Origin: Syntrophomonas sp.
GTDB taxonomy: Bacteria > Bacillota > Syntrophomonadia > Syntrophomonadales > Syntrophomonadaceae
DNA: 64,000 nucleotides
Assembly: GCA_016841425.1 (NCBI GenBank)
Contig: JAENZE010000005.1
Span: 182,972 to 246,971 of the forward strand
Direction of reading: 5' to 3'
Below are positions 1 to 7,751 of the stretch, piece by piece. Position numbers and translations under genes: made by a program. Every line of letters begins with the position of its first letter. Position 1 is the stretch's first letter. The notes beneath the pieces are model-generated. The model searched no databases and was not told the origin of the DNA. It saw nothing but the letters and a program-made list of their open reading frames with translations.

Positions 1-815
1 ACCGTGGCCATTAAGGCTGATACTGCCACCAGGTTAGTATATTCGGCCAGGAAAAACAGAGCCCAGCGCATACCGGTATATTCGGTATAAGCACCGCCGG
101 TCAGTTCTTGCTCCGCTTCCGGCATATCAAAAGGTCCCCGGTTTAATTCTGCTGTGGCTGCTATAAAATAAGTTATAAAGGCAATGGGCTGCAGGATAAT
201 AAACCACAGCTTACCCTGAGCCGCTACTATGTCCTGAAGGTTTAATGAGCCGCTGATCATCACTACACCCAACAAGGAAAAAGCCAGAGGTATTTCATAA
301 CTTACCATCTGAGCTACCGAACGCACTGCCCCCATTAAGGACCATTTGTTATTGGATCCCCACCCCGCCATTAACAGGGCTATGGTACTCAGGGATCCAA
401 TGGAAATGAAAAACAACAGTCCGATATTAAGGTTAATTACTTCCATGCCTTGACCCATAGGTATAACTGTATACAGCATTACTGCCACCACTATGAAAAA
501 CATGGGGGCGGTTTTAAAAATGAGTTTGTCTGCTGCAGACGGTACAATATCTTCCTTGGTCAGAAGCTTGATGGCATCGGCAATGGTCTGGAATATCCCA
601 AAAGGCCCAAGCCGATTGGGGCCCAGTCTTTCCTGGAAAAATGCGCTGACCTTCCTCTCCAGCCAGATCAGGATAATAATGTTAAGAGTTATTATGGTTA
701 TTACTATTATCCATTTAACAAATAACAAAACGGTATCAGCCCATATCGGTGACAAACCCAGGCTTGTAAGCCATCCGCTTAAGACTGCCGCTAAATTTAC
801 AAACAAAGCTTCCAT
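1..815 (-). CDS. nuoH: NADH-quinone oxidoreductase subunit H (partial, C-terminus outside window)
   Basis: Membrane subunit of complex I that joins the peripheral arm to the proton-pumping arm and helps form the quinone site. About 271 residues are visible from an ATG at 815, preceded by a good AGAGGAG ribosome site. The translation shows hydrophobic segments and the family landmarks LERKVSAFFQERLGPNR near the start, AGWGSNNKWSLMGA in the middle and ELNRGPFDMPEAEQEL further on, which mark the conserved quinone-facing loops. It lies 54 bases after nuoD on the same strand, so it belongs to the nuo operon. The reading frame runs off the left edge with no stop, so the gene is truncated only by the window. 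Confidence 0.95.
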   Translation of the reverse strand, partial: MEALFVNLAAVLSGWLTSLGLSPIWADTVLLFVKWIIVITIITLNIIILIWLERKVSAFFQERLGPNRLGPFGIFQTIADAIKLLTKEDIVPSAADKLIFKTAPMFFIVVAVMLYTVIPMGQGMEVINLNIGLLFFISIGSLSTIALLMAGWGSNNKWSLMGAVRSVAQMVSYEIPLAFSLLGVVMISGSLNLQDIVAAQGKLWFIILQPIAFITYFIAATAELNRGPFDMPEAEQELTGGAYTEYTGMRWALFFLAEYTNLVAVSALMAT

Positions 816-869
816 AAAATATTCGCTCCTCTTGAGTCTGATAGTCAATTGGATTTACAGATTACTTTC

Positions 870-1967
870 CTATCTATCTGATTCCCCCAGTATCGGGTCC
901 AGGGTGGCAATATTGGTTATGATGTCCTGGAACACCCCTCCCCGACATACCAGAGGCAGGACCATCAAGTTGATAAAAGATGGAGCCCTGACGTGCAGAC
1001 GATAAGGTTTATTTCCACCATCGCTTACTATATAGTAACCGAGTTCACCTTTAGCCGATTCTATCCGGTGATAGATATCCTTCCCCGGATCAGGTTTCAG
1101 CGTTTTAGGAACCCGGGCGATTATCTCACCTTCAGGCAGATTATCCAGGGCCTGGCCTATGATCCGACCACTCTGCCGGACCTCTTCAATCCGAACCGTC
1201 CAGCGGTCCAGGGAATCTCCCCTGCTGCCGGTGGGTATATCAAAATCCAGTCGATCATATATTCCATAGGGCTCGGCTTTCCGAATATCATAAGCTATCC
1301 CGCTGGCTCTCAGGTTAGGACCAGTAACACCGTATTTGACAGCATCTTCCGGATTAAGAATACCAACTCCCTGCATGCGTGCAGCCCATATTTCGTTACC
1401 AGTCATCAGGCCATTGTATTCATCTATCATCTGGGGAACATCATTTACAAAACTCCTTACCGCAGGAATAAAATCATCTGGTATATCAGCAGCAACTCCC
1501 CCTATTCTGATGTAAGAAGATAATAAGCGCTGCCCTCCGGTCATTTCAAAGATGTTCATGATTCTCTCCCGATCCCGCATGCCATACATCAGGCCGGTAG
1601 TAGCTCCCAGATCTATTCCCGTGGCCGCGATGGCTATCTGGTGAGATGCGATCCGGGATAATTCTGCCATAATAACCCGGATATATTCGGCTCGTTCTGG
1701 CACCTCAATGCCCAGCAGCTTTTCTACCGTCTGGCAGTAGCCCAGAACTGGCAGATTGGTGGCCAGGTAATCAAGGCGGGCAGTATACGGTACAAACTGC
1801 TGATAGGTCCTGCTTTCCGCAATTTTTTCTACACTCCTATGCACATAACCCAGGTGTACTATCACATCCTGAATGATCTCTCCATCCATTACTGCTTCAG
1901 CATGTAAACCACCATGGGTACTGGGATGGATGGGGCCAACATTGACTCTGTATATATCAGTTTGCAT
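870..1967 (-). CDS. nuoD: NADH-quinone oxidoreductase subunit D (49 kDa type)
   Basis: Peripheral-arm subunit of complex I, descended from the large subunit of NiFe hydrogenase; with NuoB it forms the quinone-reduction cavity. The 365-residue product begins MQTDIYRVNVGPIHPSTHGG, with the family's quinone-site histidine in the STHGGL motif, then PYTARLDYLATNLP and a C-terminal DPILGESDR typical of full-length NuoD. The nickel-binding cysteines of hydrogenases are absent, as expected for complex I. The start lies 7 bases after the nuoC stop, so translation is probably coupled. Length is normal for the stand-alone (non CD-fused) form. Confidence 0.96.
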   Translation of the reverse strand: MQTDIYRVNVGPIHPSTHGGLHAEAVMDGEIIQDVIVHLGYVHRSVEKIAESRTYQQFVPYTARLDYLATNLPVLGYCQTVEKLLGIEVPERAEYIRVIMAELSRIASHQIAIAATGIDLGATTGLMYGMRDRERIMNIFEMTGGQRLLSSYIRIGGVAADIPDDFIPAVRSFVNDVPQMIDEYNGLMTGNEIWAARMQGVGILNPEDAVKYGVTGPNLRASGIAYDIRKAEPYGIYDRLDFDIPTGSRGDSLDRWTVRIEEVRQSGRIIGQALDNLPEGEIIARVPKTLKPDPGKDIYHRIESAKGELGYYIVSDGGNKPYRLHVRAPSFINLMVLPLVCRGGVFQDIITNIATLDPILGESDR

Positions 1968-1974
1968 CAGACTA

Positions 1975-2424
1975 TCATCGCCCTCCCATCACAAAATCTT
2001 TTCGCAGGGGATGCCCTTCAAAATCGTCCGGGAGCAGCACCCGGATCAGGTTAGGATGACCTTTAAACTTGATTCCCATCAGATCATATACTTCTCTTTC
2101 CTGCCAATCGGCTGTAGACCATATTTCGATGAGTGAATCCACTTCAGCCGAATTCCTGACAACTCTGGTCTTAACACATATTTTATCGTTGGCTGGAATC
2201 GAATAAAGGTGATAGACTAATTCAAATTCCTCGCCATAATCAACCGAGCTTAGATTGGCCAGGTGGTTAAAACCGTAATCGTCTCTGAGTTTGAACATCA
2301 AGGACCTTAATTCACTTTTGTCTATGTTAAGCACGATAAAAAACTGATCTCTTACTGTTCTCAATTTATCTCCTATCTGCTCTTCTAAGTTCTGGACCAT
2401 CTGTTCCAGGTTAAATTCCTGCAC
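1975..2424 (-). CDS. nuoC: NADH-quinone oxidoreductase subunit C (30 kDa type)
   Basis: Peripheral-arm subunit of complex I. The 149-residue protein carries the family signature near the C-terminus ([19 protein letters not shown] followed by [17 protein letters not shown]), which is diagnostic for the respiratory-chain 30 kDa domain. It is on the short side, as is common in Firmicutes. It sits 4 bases downstream of nuoB and 7 bases upstream of nuoD in a tightly packed operon. C and D are separate genes rather than a CD fusion. Confidence 0.95.
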   Translation of the reverse strand: MQEFNLEQMVQNLEEQIGDKLRTVRDQFFIVLNIDKSELRSLMFKLRDDYGFNHLANLSSVDYGEEFELVYHLYSIPANDKICVKTRVVRNSAEVDSLIEIWSTADWQEREVYDLMGIKFKGHPNLIRVLLPDDFEGHPLRKDFVMGGR

Positions 2425-2428
2425 CTTA

Positions 2429-2941
2429 TCAACTCCTCCGGTATTCGCCCTGCTGTACTTTCTTTTTCAATTCCAGCATGCCGTGGAACAAGGCTTCCGG
2501 CCTTACCGGGCATCCTGGTATATATACATCCACGGGTATTATTGAATCCACCCCCGGCAGTACACTATAGCCATCTTTAAAAGGTCCGCCGCTGATAGCA
2601 CAGTTACCCATGGCAATCACCCACTTGGGCTCCGGCATCTGTGCCCACACCCGTTCTATAGCCGGCTTCATCTTAAGCGTGATAGGGCCAGCCACGGTCA
2701 ATAGATCAGCCTGACGCGGCACTGCCCTTACTACCTCATATCCAAAGCGAGCCTGGTCAAATCTGCCTGCTCCGGCGGCCATGACCTCGATGGGGCAGCA
2801 ATTGCAGCCATAATTCAAGGGCCAAAAAGACCAGGATCGTCCCCAATTCCATAGTTTCTCAAAGGTGGTAACCAGTATATTATTCCTGGCCAGCTCTTCC
2901 ACATCATTAAGATTGTCATTTTTCTTCGTATCTAGTACCAT
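2429..2941 (-). CDS. nuoB: NADH-quinone oxidoreductase subunit B (20 kDa, N2 cluster)
   Basis: Carries the terminal 4Fe-4S cluster N2 that hands electrons to quinone. Ligands visible: the adjacent cysteines in [14 protein letters not shown], the cysteine in [10 protein letters not shown] and the one in [12 protein letters not shown] chose the ATG at 2941 (170 residues, MVLDTKKND) because a GGAAGGGG ribosome site lies 7 bases upstream; an in-frame ATG at 2971 would add ten residues translated across that site. The chosen start overlaps the 3' end of nuoA by 10 bases. The C-terminal 20 residues form a lysine-rich tail. Confidence 0.94.
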   Translation of the reverse strand: MVLDTKKNDNLNDVEELARNNILVTTFEKLWNWGRSWSFWPLNYGCNCCPIEVMAAGAGRFDQARFGYEVVRAVPRQADLLTVAGPITLKMKPAIERVWAQMPEPKWVIAMGNCAISGGPFKDGYSVLPGVDSIIPVDVYIPGCPVRPEALFHGMLELKKKVQQGEYRRS

Positions 2942-3297
2942 TCCAGAGCCCCTTCCTTCCAGGCGTACCATAAGCCAATAAGCAGTATAGCGATGAAGAT
3001 TATCATCTCAATAAAGGCAAACGGCCCCAAAACCCCGAATTTCACGGCCCAGGGATAAAGAAACACGATTTCTACATCAAAGGCCAAAAACACCAGGGCA
3101 TACAAAAAATAGTTCACTTTGAATCTGATCCAGGTCTTTCCCCGGGTATCTACCCCACACTCATAAGTGGTAAATTTCTCATCATCAGGTACTGCCTTCG
3201 GTTTAGGCCGGAAAAGCCAGGCCAGAGCCATGGCGGCGACTGGGAAAGCCAGGGTAATAAGAAAAAATATTCCCAGGGCTGGATATTCTGCTAACAA
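2932..3297 (-). CDS. nuoA: NADH-quinone oxidoreductase subunit A
   Basis: Small membrane subunit of complex I, 121 residues. Three hydrophobic segments are seen at about residues 7-29, 62-85 and 92-114, and the conserved acidic motif FDVE lies inside the second. The start is TTG at 3297, supported by a strong GGAGGG ribosome site at about 3304-3311; no better ATG is available. It is the first gene of the visible nuo operon (A-B-C-D-H). Upstream is the long AT-rich region that probably holds the operon promoter. Confidence 0.93.
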   Translation of the reverse strand: MLAEYPALGIFFLITLAFPVAAMALAWLFRPKPKAVPDDEKFTTYECGVDTRGKTWIRFKVNYFLYALVFLAFDVEIVFLYPWAVKFGVLGPFAFIEMIIFIAILLIGLWYAWKEGALEWY

Positions 3298-4081
3298 GCC
3301 CTTTCCCTCCTTTTTTGGTAATTGTTTATTTCTATGGTTCCTAAGCTATGCATAATGAAATTCTTTCCTCCCCTCCAATTTTCTGCAGCAACTCCACTTA
3401 ATATGCAACGTATAACCCACCCGCATTAGTAAGGCTATCGAATCTCAACAAACTGACAGCTCAAAGTACTGTATACAACCTCTGTAATGCATTCTTTTCT
3501 CTACTGTGATGGTTTATAAATTCTTATATGTTGATATATTACGTTTACGTATGTTTTTGTTAGTCTATTGTCTATTACTGTCTAATTATAATACAAATTC
3601 AAATGTGATCAATAGTACAACAGCATATTATCATAGTAGAATTATGACTTTTTATTATTGGTAAGTTTTAAATATATTTCCAGTATAACTTCATGGACTT
3701 CTATTACAAAAGCAGAATTTTATTAAAAAATATTTTATTGTTATATTTATTATAATTATATGTTATTGTTTGTACAGTATTTTTATTGAAACCAGGGATA
3801 AACCAGGGGGGTAAACCAGGGGGACGGTTCTTGCGGTTGGTCAATGCTTATGGATAATGCCTTTGTAATATCAACCGCAAGAACCGTCCCCCTGGTTTAC
3901 CCCGAACCGTCCCCCTGGTTTATATCCCCCTGGTTTATAGAGTTAATTATCTGAAACTGAGCATAGAATAATATTAGAATAAACAAAAATTTAATATTGA
4001 AAATTAATTGTAAATTTGAGAAAATACAAGAGTAGGAATAAATACCAGCTCTTAGCTGGTATTTATGAGTGAATCATGATT
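3298..4081. other. AT-rich intergenic region upstream of nuoA and of the TRAP leader
   Basis: No credible reading frame was found. Bases 3500-3780 are very AT-rich and would be the natural place for the divergent promoters of nuoA (minus) and the TRAP leader (plus), but I could not pick one -35/-10 pair with confidence. The stretch contains the large inverted repeat at 3799-3938 and a separate perfect 13-bp hairpin at 4038-4066 (arm TAAATACCAGCT, 3-base loop) that is not followed by a T-run. Confidence 0.6.
3799..3938. repeat. Large nested inverted repeat, GAACCGTCCCC family
   Basis: Bases 3811-3839 and 3872-3900 are a perfect 29-bp inverted repeat around a 32-base spacer. Additional copies of the outer unit (AAACCAGGGGG, and its complement CCCCCTGGTTT) flank both sides at about 3799-3810 and 3903-3938. 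The core GAACCGTCCCC recurs at 22733-22796 and 57458-57483. The shape resembles REP/BIME-type palindromes spread by RAYT transposases, although no such gene is in this window. It could act as a bidirectional terminator or cruciform, but has no clear T-run. Confidence 0.85.
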
Positions 4082-4197
4082 AGGAGTTCCTCAAAAGGTA
4101 GTAAGGTAAGAACGGTAGGTAAAAGAATTGGGTGCGAATTGCTATTTTCAAAAGATGGTATTCAGCGCTGTTCTTCTACTCCTGCGGGAGTTTTTTT
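4082..4197 (+). ncRNA. Candidate cis-regulatory RNA element, copy A
   Basis: Starts near an AGGAGT arm and holds a purine-rich run with four GGTA motifs (starting at 4097, 4105, 4114 and 4118), then a stem formed by AAGAAT plus GGTGC (4123-4128 and 4131-4135) and GCGCTGTTCTT (4165-4175). A two-base bulge interrupts the 5' strand, and a variable hairpin caps the stem. An intrinsic terminator follows: ACTCC-TGC-GGGAGT at 4178-4191 with a seven-T run. AGGAGT at 4082-4087 could pair with ACTCCT at 4178-4183 as an antiterminator; this is inference. The same architecture repeats in copy B. I do not recognise it as a known riboswitch class. Confidence 0.65.
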
Positions 4198-4324
4198 ATT
4201 ACCTGGATAATTTGCAGAAGGAGGCGAAATATCATCAGATGATTTTATTACCCTTTAACTTATGATACTGCATGAAAGCTGCCCAGGTTTTCACAGGTAG
4301 TTTTGCAGGATGGTTGAACAATTA

Positions 4325-4443
4325 AAAAGGTAGGAAGGTAAGACGGTAGGTAAAAGAATGAGGTGTTAACCAGTAATCCTGGCTGCACTTTGCGCAAGCA
4401 GGTTTCTGCACCATTCTTGGAACTCCTATGGGAGTTTTTTTTC
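4325..4443 (+). ncRNA. Candidate cis-regulatory RNA element, copy B
   Basis: Second copy of the element at 4082-4197. The purine-rich block (about 4325-4359) matches copy A at all but two positions, including four GGTA motifs at 4329, 4337, 4345 and 4349. The stem is conserved in shape: AAGAAT, a two-base bulge (GA), GGTG, closing with CACC and ATTCTT at 4409-4418. Several pairs differ from copy A while staying paired (U-G to U-A, G-U to G-C), which supports a selected RNA structure. A terminator, AACTCC-TAT-GGGAGTT plus eight Ts, lies at 4421-4443, only about 20 bases before the dctP ribosome site, so it could switch the whole TRAP operon. Confidence 0.68.
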
Positions 4444-4474
4444 TTGCCTGAAGCCAGTTATTAAGGAGGAAAAA

Positions 4475-5572
4475 ATGCGAGAATTGTTGGGTAGAAAAGG
4501 ATCTAAAAATATTTGGGGGATAAGCAAAAAAATATTGTCTGTGCTGCTTATTCTTATAATGGGTGCTGCTGTGGGATGTTCAAATACCAGCAGTGAACCG
4601 GAGCAGGAGCAGGCCACTGTAGTTGAACTGAGATTGGCACATTTTTTTCCCAGTACTCACCCTGCTGAGACAGAACTAATCCAACCCTGGATTAAGGCTA
4701 TTGAGGAGGCAACCGATGGGCAGGTGATAATAACCAGTTATCCCAATCAGACCCTGCTGAACGCTGACTCCATATATGCAGGGGTAGTGGATGGCAGTAC
4801 AGATCTGGGCCTTTCATGTTTCTCATATACCCGGGGTCGTTTCCCGGTACTGGAGGTCTTTGAACTGCCAGGTATTACTTATAATAATTCCAAAGTTGCC
4901 AGCAAGGTGGCATGGGAAGGCATACAAGAACTTGATCCCCCGGAGATTCAAGATACTAAACTTATGATGGTACTTACTACTGGCCCCGGCGATTTGTACA
5001 CCAAGGATCCAGTCCGTAACCTGCAGGATCTGCAAGGTATGGAAATCCGAGCTACCGGATTAAGTGCTAAAACCCTTGAAACCCTGGGAGCTGTACCAGC
5101 AGCGATGCCCCAGTCGGATGCCTATGAAGCTCTAACCAAAGGTGTGGTTAAAGGGAATCTGGGGCCGGTGGAAGTCCTAAAGGGATGGAAACAGGCCGAG
5201 GTCACCAGTTATATTACCCAGACCCCGTTCCTTTACAATACCCTGTTTTTTGTAACTATGAACCTGGATAAATGGAACTCTTTGGACCCGGATACTCAGC
5301 AAGCCATTGAAGCGGTAAATAAGGAATACTTTGAAAAGGTAGCCATCAGTCTATGGGATAAGCAGAATGAGGATGCCTTAACATATGCAGTGGATGAACA
5401 GGGGATGGAAATTATTACTCTCGCCCCAGAGGAAGCTGAGAAGTGGATCAGCCTGGTCCAGCCTATCCAAGATGAATTTGCAGCCCGTATGGATGGAGAA
5501 GGAAACAAGGGTCAGGAAATACTGGACACGGTTAAAAAACTGGCTAAGAAATATAATGCAGAATACCAATAA
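4475..5572 (+). CDS. dctP: TRAP transporter solute-binding protein, DctP family
   Basis: Extracytoplasmic receptor that delivers a small organic acid to a TRAP permease. The 365-residue protein has a positively charged start, a hydrophobic segment and a lipoprotein-type cleavage site ending at a cysteine near residue 35 (GAAVGC), so it should be a lipid-anchored binding protein. The mature part begins VVELRLAHFFPSTHPAETEL, typical of DctP. Other family landmarks are GMEIRATGLSAKTLETLGA and AMPQSDAYEALTKGVVKG, the ligand-carboxylate binding region. The ribosome site AAGGAGG is ideal. It heads a three-gene operon directly behind two tandem terminator-bearing RNA elements. The ligand cannot be read from sequence. 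Confidence 0.93.
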   Translation: MRELLGRKGSKNIWGISKKILSVLLILIMGAAVGCSNTSSEPEQEQATVVELRLAHFFPSTHPAETELIQPWIKAIEEATDGQVIITSYPNQTLLNADSIYAGVVDGSTDLGLSCFSYTRGRFPVLEVFELPGITYNNSKVASKVAWEGIQELDPPEIQDTKLMMVLTTGPGDLYTKDPVRNLQDLQGMEIRATGLSAKTLETLGAVPAAMPQSDAYEALTKGVVKGNLGPVEVLKGWKQAEVTSYITQTPFLYNTLFFVTMNLDKWNSLDPDTQQAIEAVNKEYFEKVAISLWDKQNEDALTYAVDEQGMEIITLAPEEAEKWISLVQPIQDEFAARMDGEGNKGQEILDTVKKLAKKYNAEYQ

Positions 5573-5591
5573 GTGAGGAGGTGCAGGTAAT

Positions 5592-6077
5592 ATGAACAAG
5601 TTGGCCCGGTTGGCTAAAGGAGTAAGCCAGCAGCTGGATTATCTGGCGGGATTATGCATTATAGCCGTAATGCTGCTGGTAGTATGCAATGTCCTGCTGC
5701 GGGTGTTCTGGCATCGCCCTATACTGGGAACCTATGAATACGTCAATATGCTTACTGCGGTAGGTATCGGCCTGGCCCTGGCTCACTGCGCCTATCACAA
5801 TGGTCATATAGCAGTGGATTTTATGATCGAACGTCTTTCAAAGAAGATACAGGCAGCGGCAGATGTACTTACAAATGTTATCGCACTATCATTTTGGAGT
5901 ATGTCCGCCTGGTATGTTGCTAAATATGCTGGAACTATGCTGGAAAGCAACACCGTATCACCGACCACCCAGGTTCCATTGTCTCCTGTGGTCTATATGA
6001 TTGCTTTTGGACTCATGGCTTTAAGCCTGGTTTTGTCACTTAGATTAACCGAATCGTTAAAGAGGGCTTTTAGATGA
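5592..6077 (+). CDS. dctQ: TRAP transporter small membrane subunit, DctQ family
   Basis: Four-helix membrane subunit that pairs with DctM in TRAP transporters. The 161-residue protein has hydrophobic segments at about residues 17-38, 47-66, 88-112 and 128-150, and the family region GTYEYVNMLTAVGIGLALAH after the first helix. It begins 19 bases after dctP behind a GAGGAGGTG ribosome site, and its stop overlaps the dctM start by four bases (ATGA). Order and spacing support a complete P-Q-M transporter. Confidence 0.92.
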   Translation: MNKLARLAKGVSQQLDYLAGLCIIAVMLLVVCNVLLRVFWHRPILGTYEYVNMLTAVGIGLALAHCAYHNGHIAVDFMIERLSKKIQAAADVLTNVIALSFWSMSAWYVAKYAGTMLESNTVSPTTQVPLSPVVYMIAFGLMALSLVLSLRLTESLKRAFR

Positions 6078-7384
6078 ATTCTCTAACTGCCGGACTTTTG
6101 GGATTAGCAGCTTTCATGCTGCTGTTGATACTGCGTATGCCTATTGCATACGCAATGGCCCTGGTCGGATTTGTCGGTTTTAGCTGTCTGACTTCTGTAT
6201 CATCAGGATTTAGCATGGTGGCCAAAGAAATCTATAATACTTTTTCTTCATATTCTCTAAGTGTTATCGTAATGTTTATTTGGATGGGTTTTTTAGCCTA
6301 CTATTCTGGAATTGGAACTCGATTGTATGTTTTTGCTTATAAGCTGATAGGACACTGGCCGGGCGGGCTGGCTATTGCTACTCAAATAGCCTGTGGGGTC
6401 TTTGGAGCCATCTGTGGTTCTAACACTGCAACCGCAGCTACCATGGGCGCCATCGCCCTGCCGGAAATGAAGAAATACAATTATGATATGTCCCTGGCTA
6501 CTGCCAGTATTGCTGCGGGGGGAGTACTGGGAGTACTCATACCTCCCAGCGTGATATTTATTGTATATGGTATGGCTACTGAACAGTCTATTGGCAAACT
6601 ATTCATGGCCGGTATTATCCCGGGCATCATGCTCATGCTCTTGTATATTATAACTATCTGGATTTTGACCCTTCACCAACCCTCCCTGGGGCCAGCAGGA
6701 CCTCGGGCAGATTGGAAAGAGCGATTTAGCAGCCTGCGCGGCGGCCTGGCCGAAGTGCTGTTTGTATTTGCATTGTCCATGGGTGGACTGTTTGCGGGAT
6801 GGTTCACTCCCACCGAGGCAGGGGCAGTAGGTGCTGCCGGTGTGTTGCTGGCTGCATTGCTAGGCAAAAACATAAGTATAGAAGGTTTCAAAAATTCCCT
6901 TTTCGATGCTACCCGCACTACAGCTATGATTATGTTGATGATTGCCGGAGCCATGATGTTTGGACGTTTTATGGCTGTCAGTCGAGTCCCTTTTGAACTG
7001 GCTACCTGGGCTGGGTCTTTACCCCTTCCCCCGGTTGCAGTAATGGCTGTTATTCTGGTCATCTACCTTATCCTGGGCTGTTTTATTGATGCCCTGGCAC
7101 TCATTCTGCTTACCATCCCCATATTCTTCCCGGTGGTGGTAAATACCCTGGGCTATGATCCGATATGGTTTGGAGTGATCATGGTTATGGTAGTGGCAAT
7201 GGGAGTAATCACACCCCCGGTAGGTATGAATGTATATGTGATAAAAGGAGTAGCTCCGGAAATTCCAGTAGAATTGATTTTCAAAGGAATATGGCCTTTT
7301 CTTATCGCTCTAATTATATGTTTGATATTATTGATAGCGTTCCCCTCCCTGGCTACATTTCTCCCCTGTACCCTCATGAAATAA
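6074..7384 (+). CDS. dctM: TRAP transporter large permease, DctM family
   Basis: Ion-coupled permease subunit of the TRAP transporter, 436 residues, with about twelve membrane segments. Conserved family motifs include CGSNTATAATMGAIALPEM after the first third, GGVLGVLIPPSVIFIVYG, and GWFTPTEAGAVGAAG in the middle, plus the C-terminal GVITPPVGMNVYVIKG. Its start overlaps the dctQ stop by four bases, so the two are translationally coupled. No further transporter gene follows; a 367-base spacer separates it from the histidine kinase. Confidence 0.94.
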   Translation: MNSLTAGLLGLAAFMLLLILRMPIAYAMALVGFVGFSCLTSVSSGFSMVAKEIYNTFSSYSLSVIVMFIWMGFLAYYSGIGTRLYVFAYKLIGHWPGGLAIATQIACGVFGAICGSNTATAATMGAIALPEMKKYNYDMSLATASIAAGGVLGVLIPPSVIFIVYGMATEQSIGKLFMAGIIPGIMLMLLYIITIWILTLHQPSLGPAGPRADWKERFSSLRGGLAEVLFVFALSMGGLFAGWFTPTEAGAVGAAGVLLAALLGKNISIEGFKNSLFDATRTTAMIMLMIAGAMMFGRFMAVSRVPFELATWAGSLPLPPVAVMAVILVIYLILGCFIDALALILLTIPIFFPVVVNTLGYDPIWFGVIMVMVVAMGVITPPVGMNVYVIKGVAPEIPVELIFKGIWPFLIALIICLILLIAFPSLATFLPCTLMK

Positions 7385-7751
7385 TGGGTAGGAGAGAATG
7401 TCCGAGAATGTCCCTGTTAACATATTTTTAGGAAGGGTTTTCTCCAAAGCACTGTGGCAGGAAAAGATTATTCTATTGGCGATTTACAGATATTTGTCTA
7501 ACAATTTGCATATTCACAAGACTGTGAGCTTAAATTGAGTATTTTCATGTGATTTGTAGCCTATAGATTACTAAACAAATAATATGTATATTAAAAAAAC
7601 CTGTTAAACGAAATAATTTTCGATGTATTAAACTGCGGTTTCGGCTGCGGTTTTTGTACTATTCAAGGCATTTACATTATTTGGTTGTTGATATTTGTAA
7701 AAAATAAATGTTTTTTTGTATTCTACCTAATAATTTTGGGGGGTATCATTA
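7385..7751. other. Intergenic region between TRAP operon and histidine kinase
   Basis: No gene was found. The first 25 bases carry two GAATGTCC units, probably a decayed member of the palindromic repeat family. The rest is AT-rich and likely includes the kinase promoter, but no clear promoter or terminator stands out. A GGGGGG ribosome site sits 10 bases before the kinase ATG. Confidence 0.5.

Noticed and set aside
993..1523. Plus-strand frame of 176 codons inside nuoD
   Set aside because: It is the reverse-strand shadow of a well-conserved gene and has no family resemblance of its own.
4082..4443. T-box, glycine, c-di-GMP or Moco riboswitch identity for the tandem RNA
   Set aside because: The conserved T-box string and the core motifs of the other classes as I know them are absent; only the tandem layout resembles glycine riboswitches.
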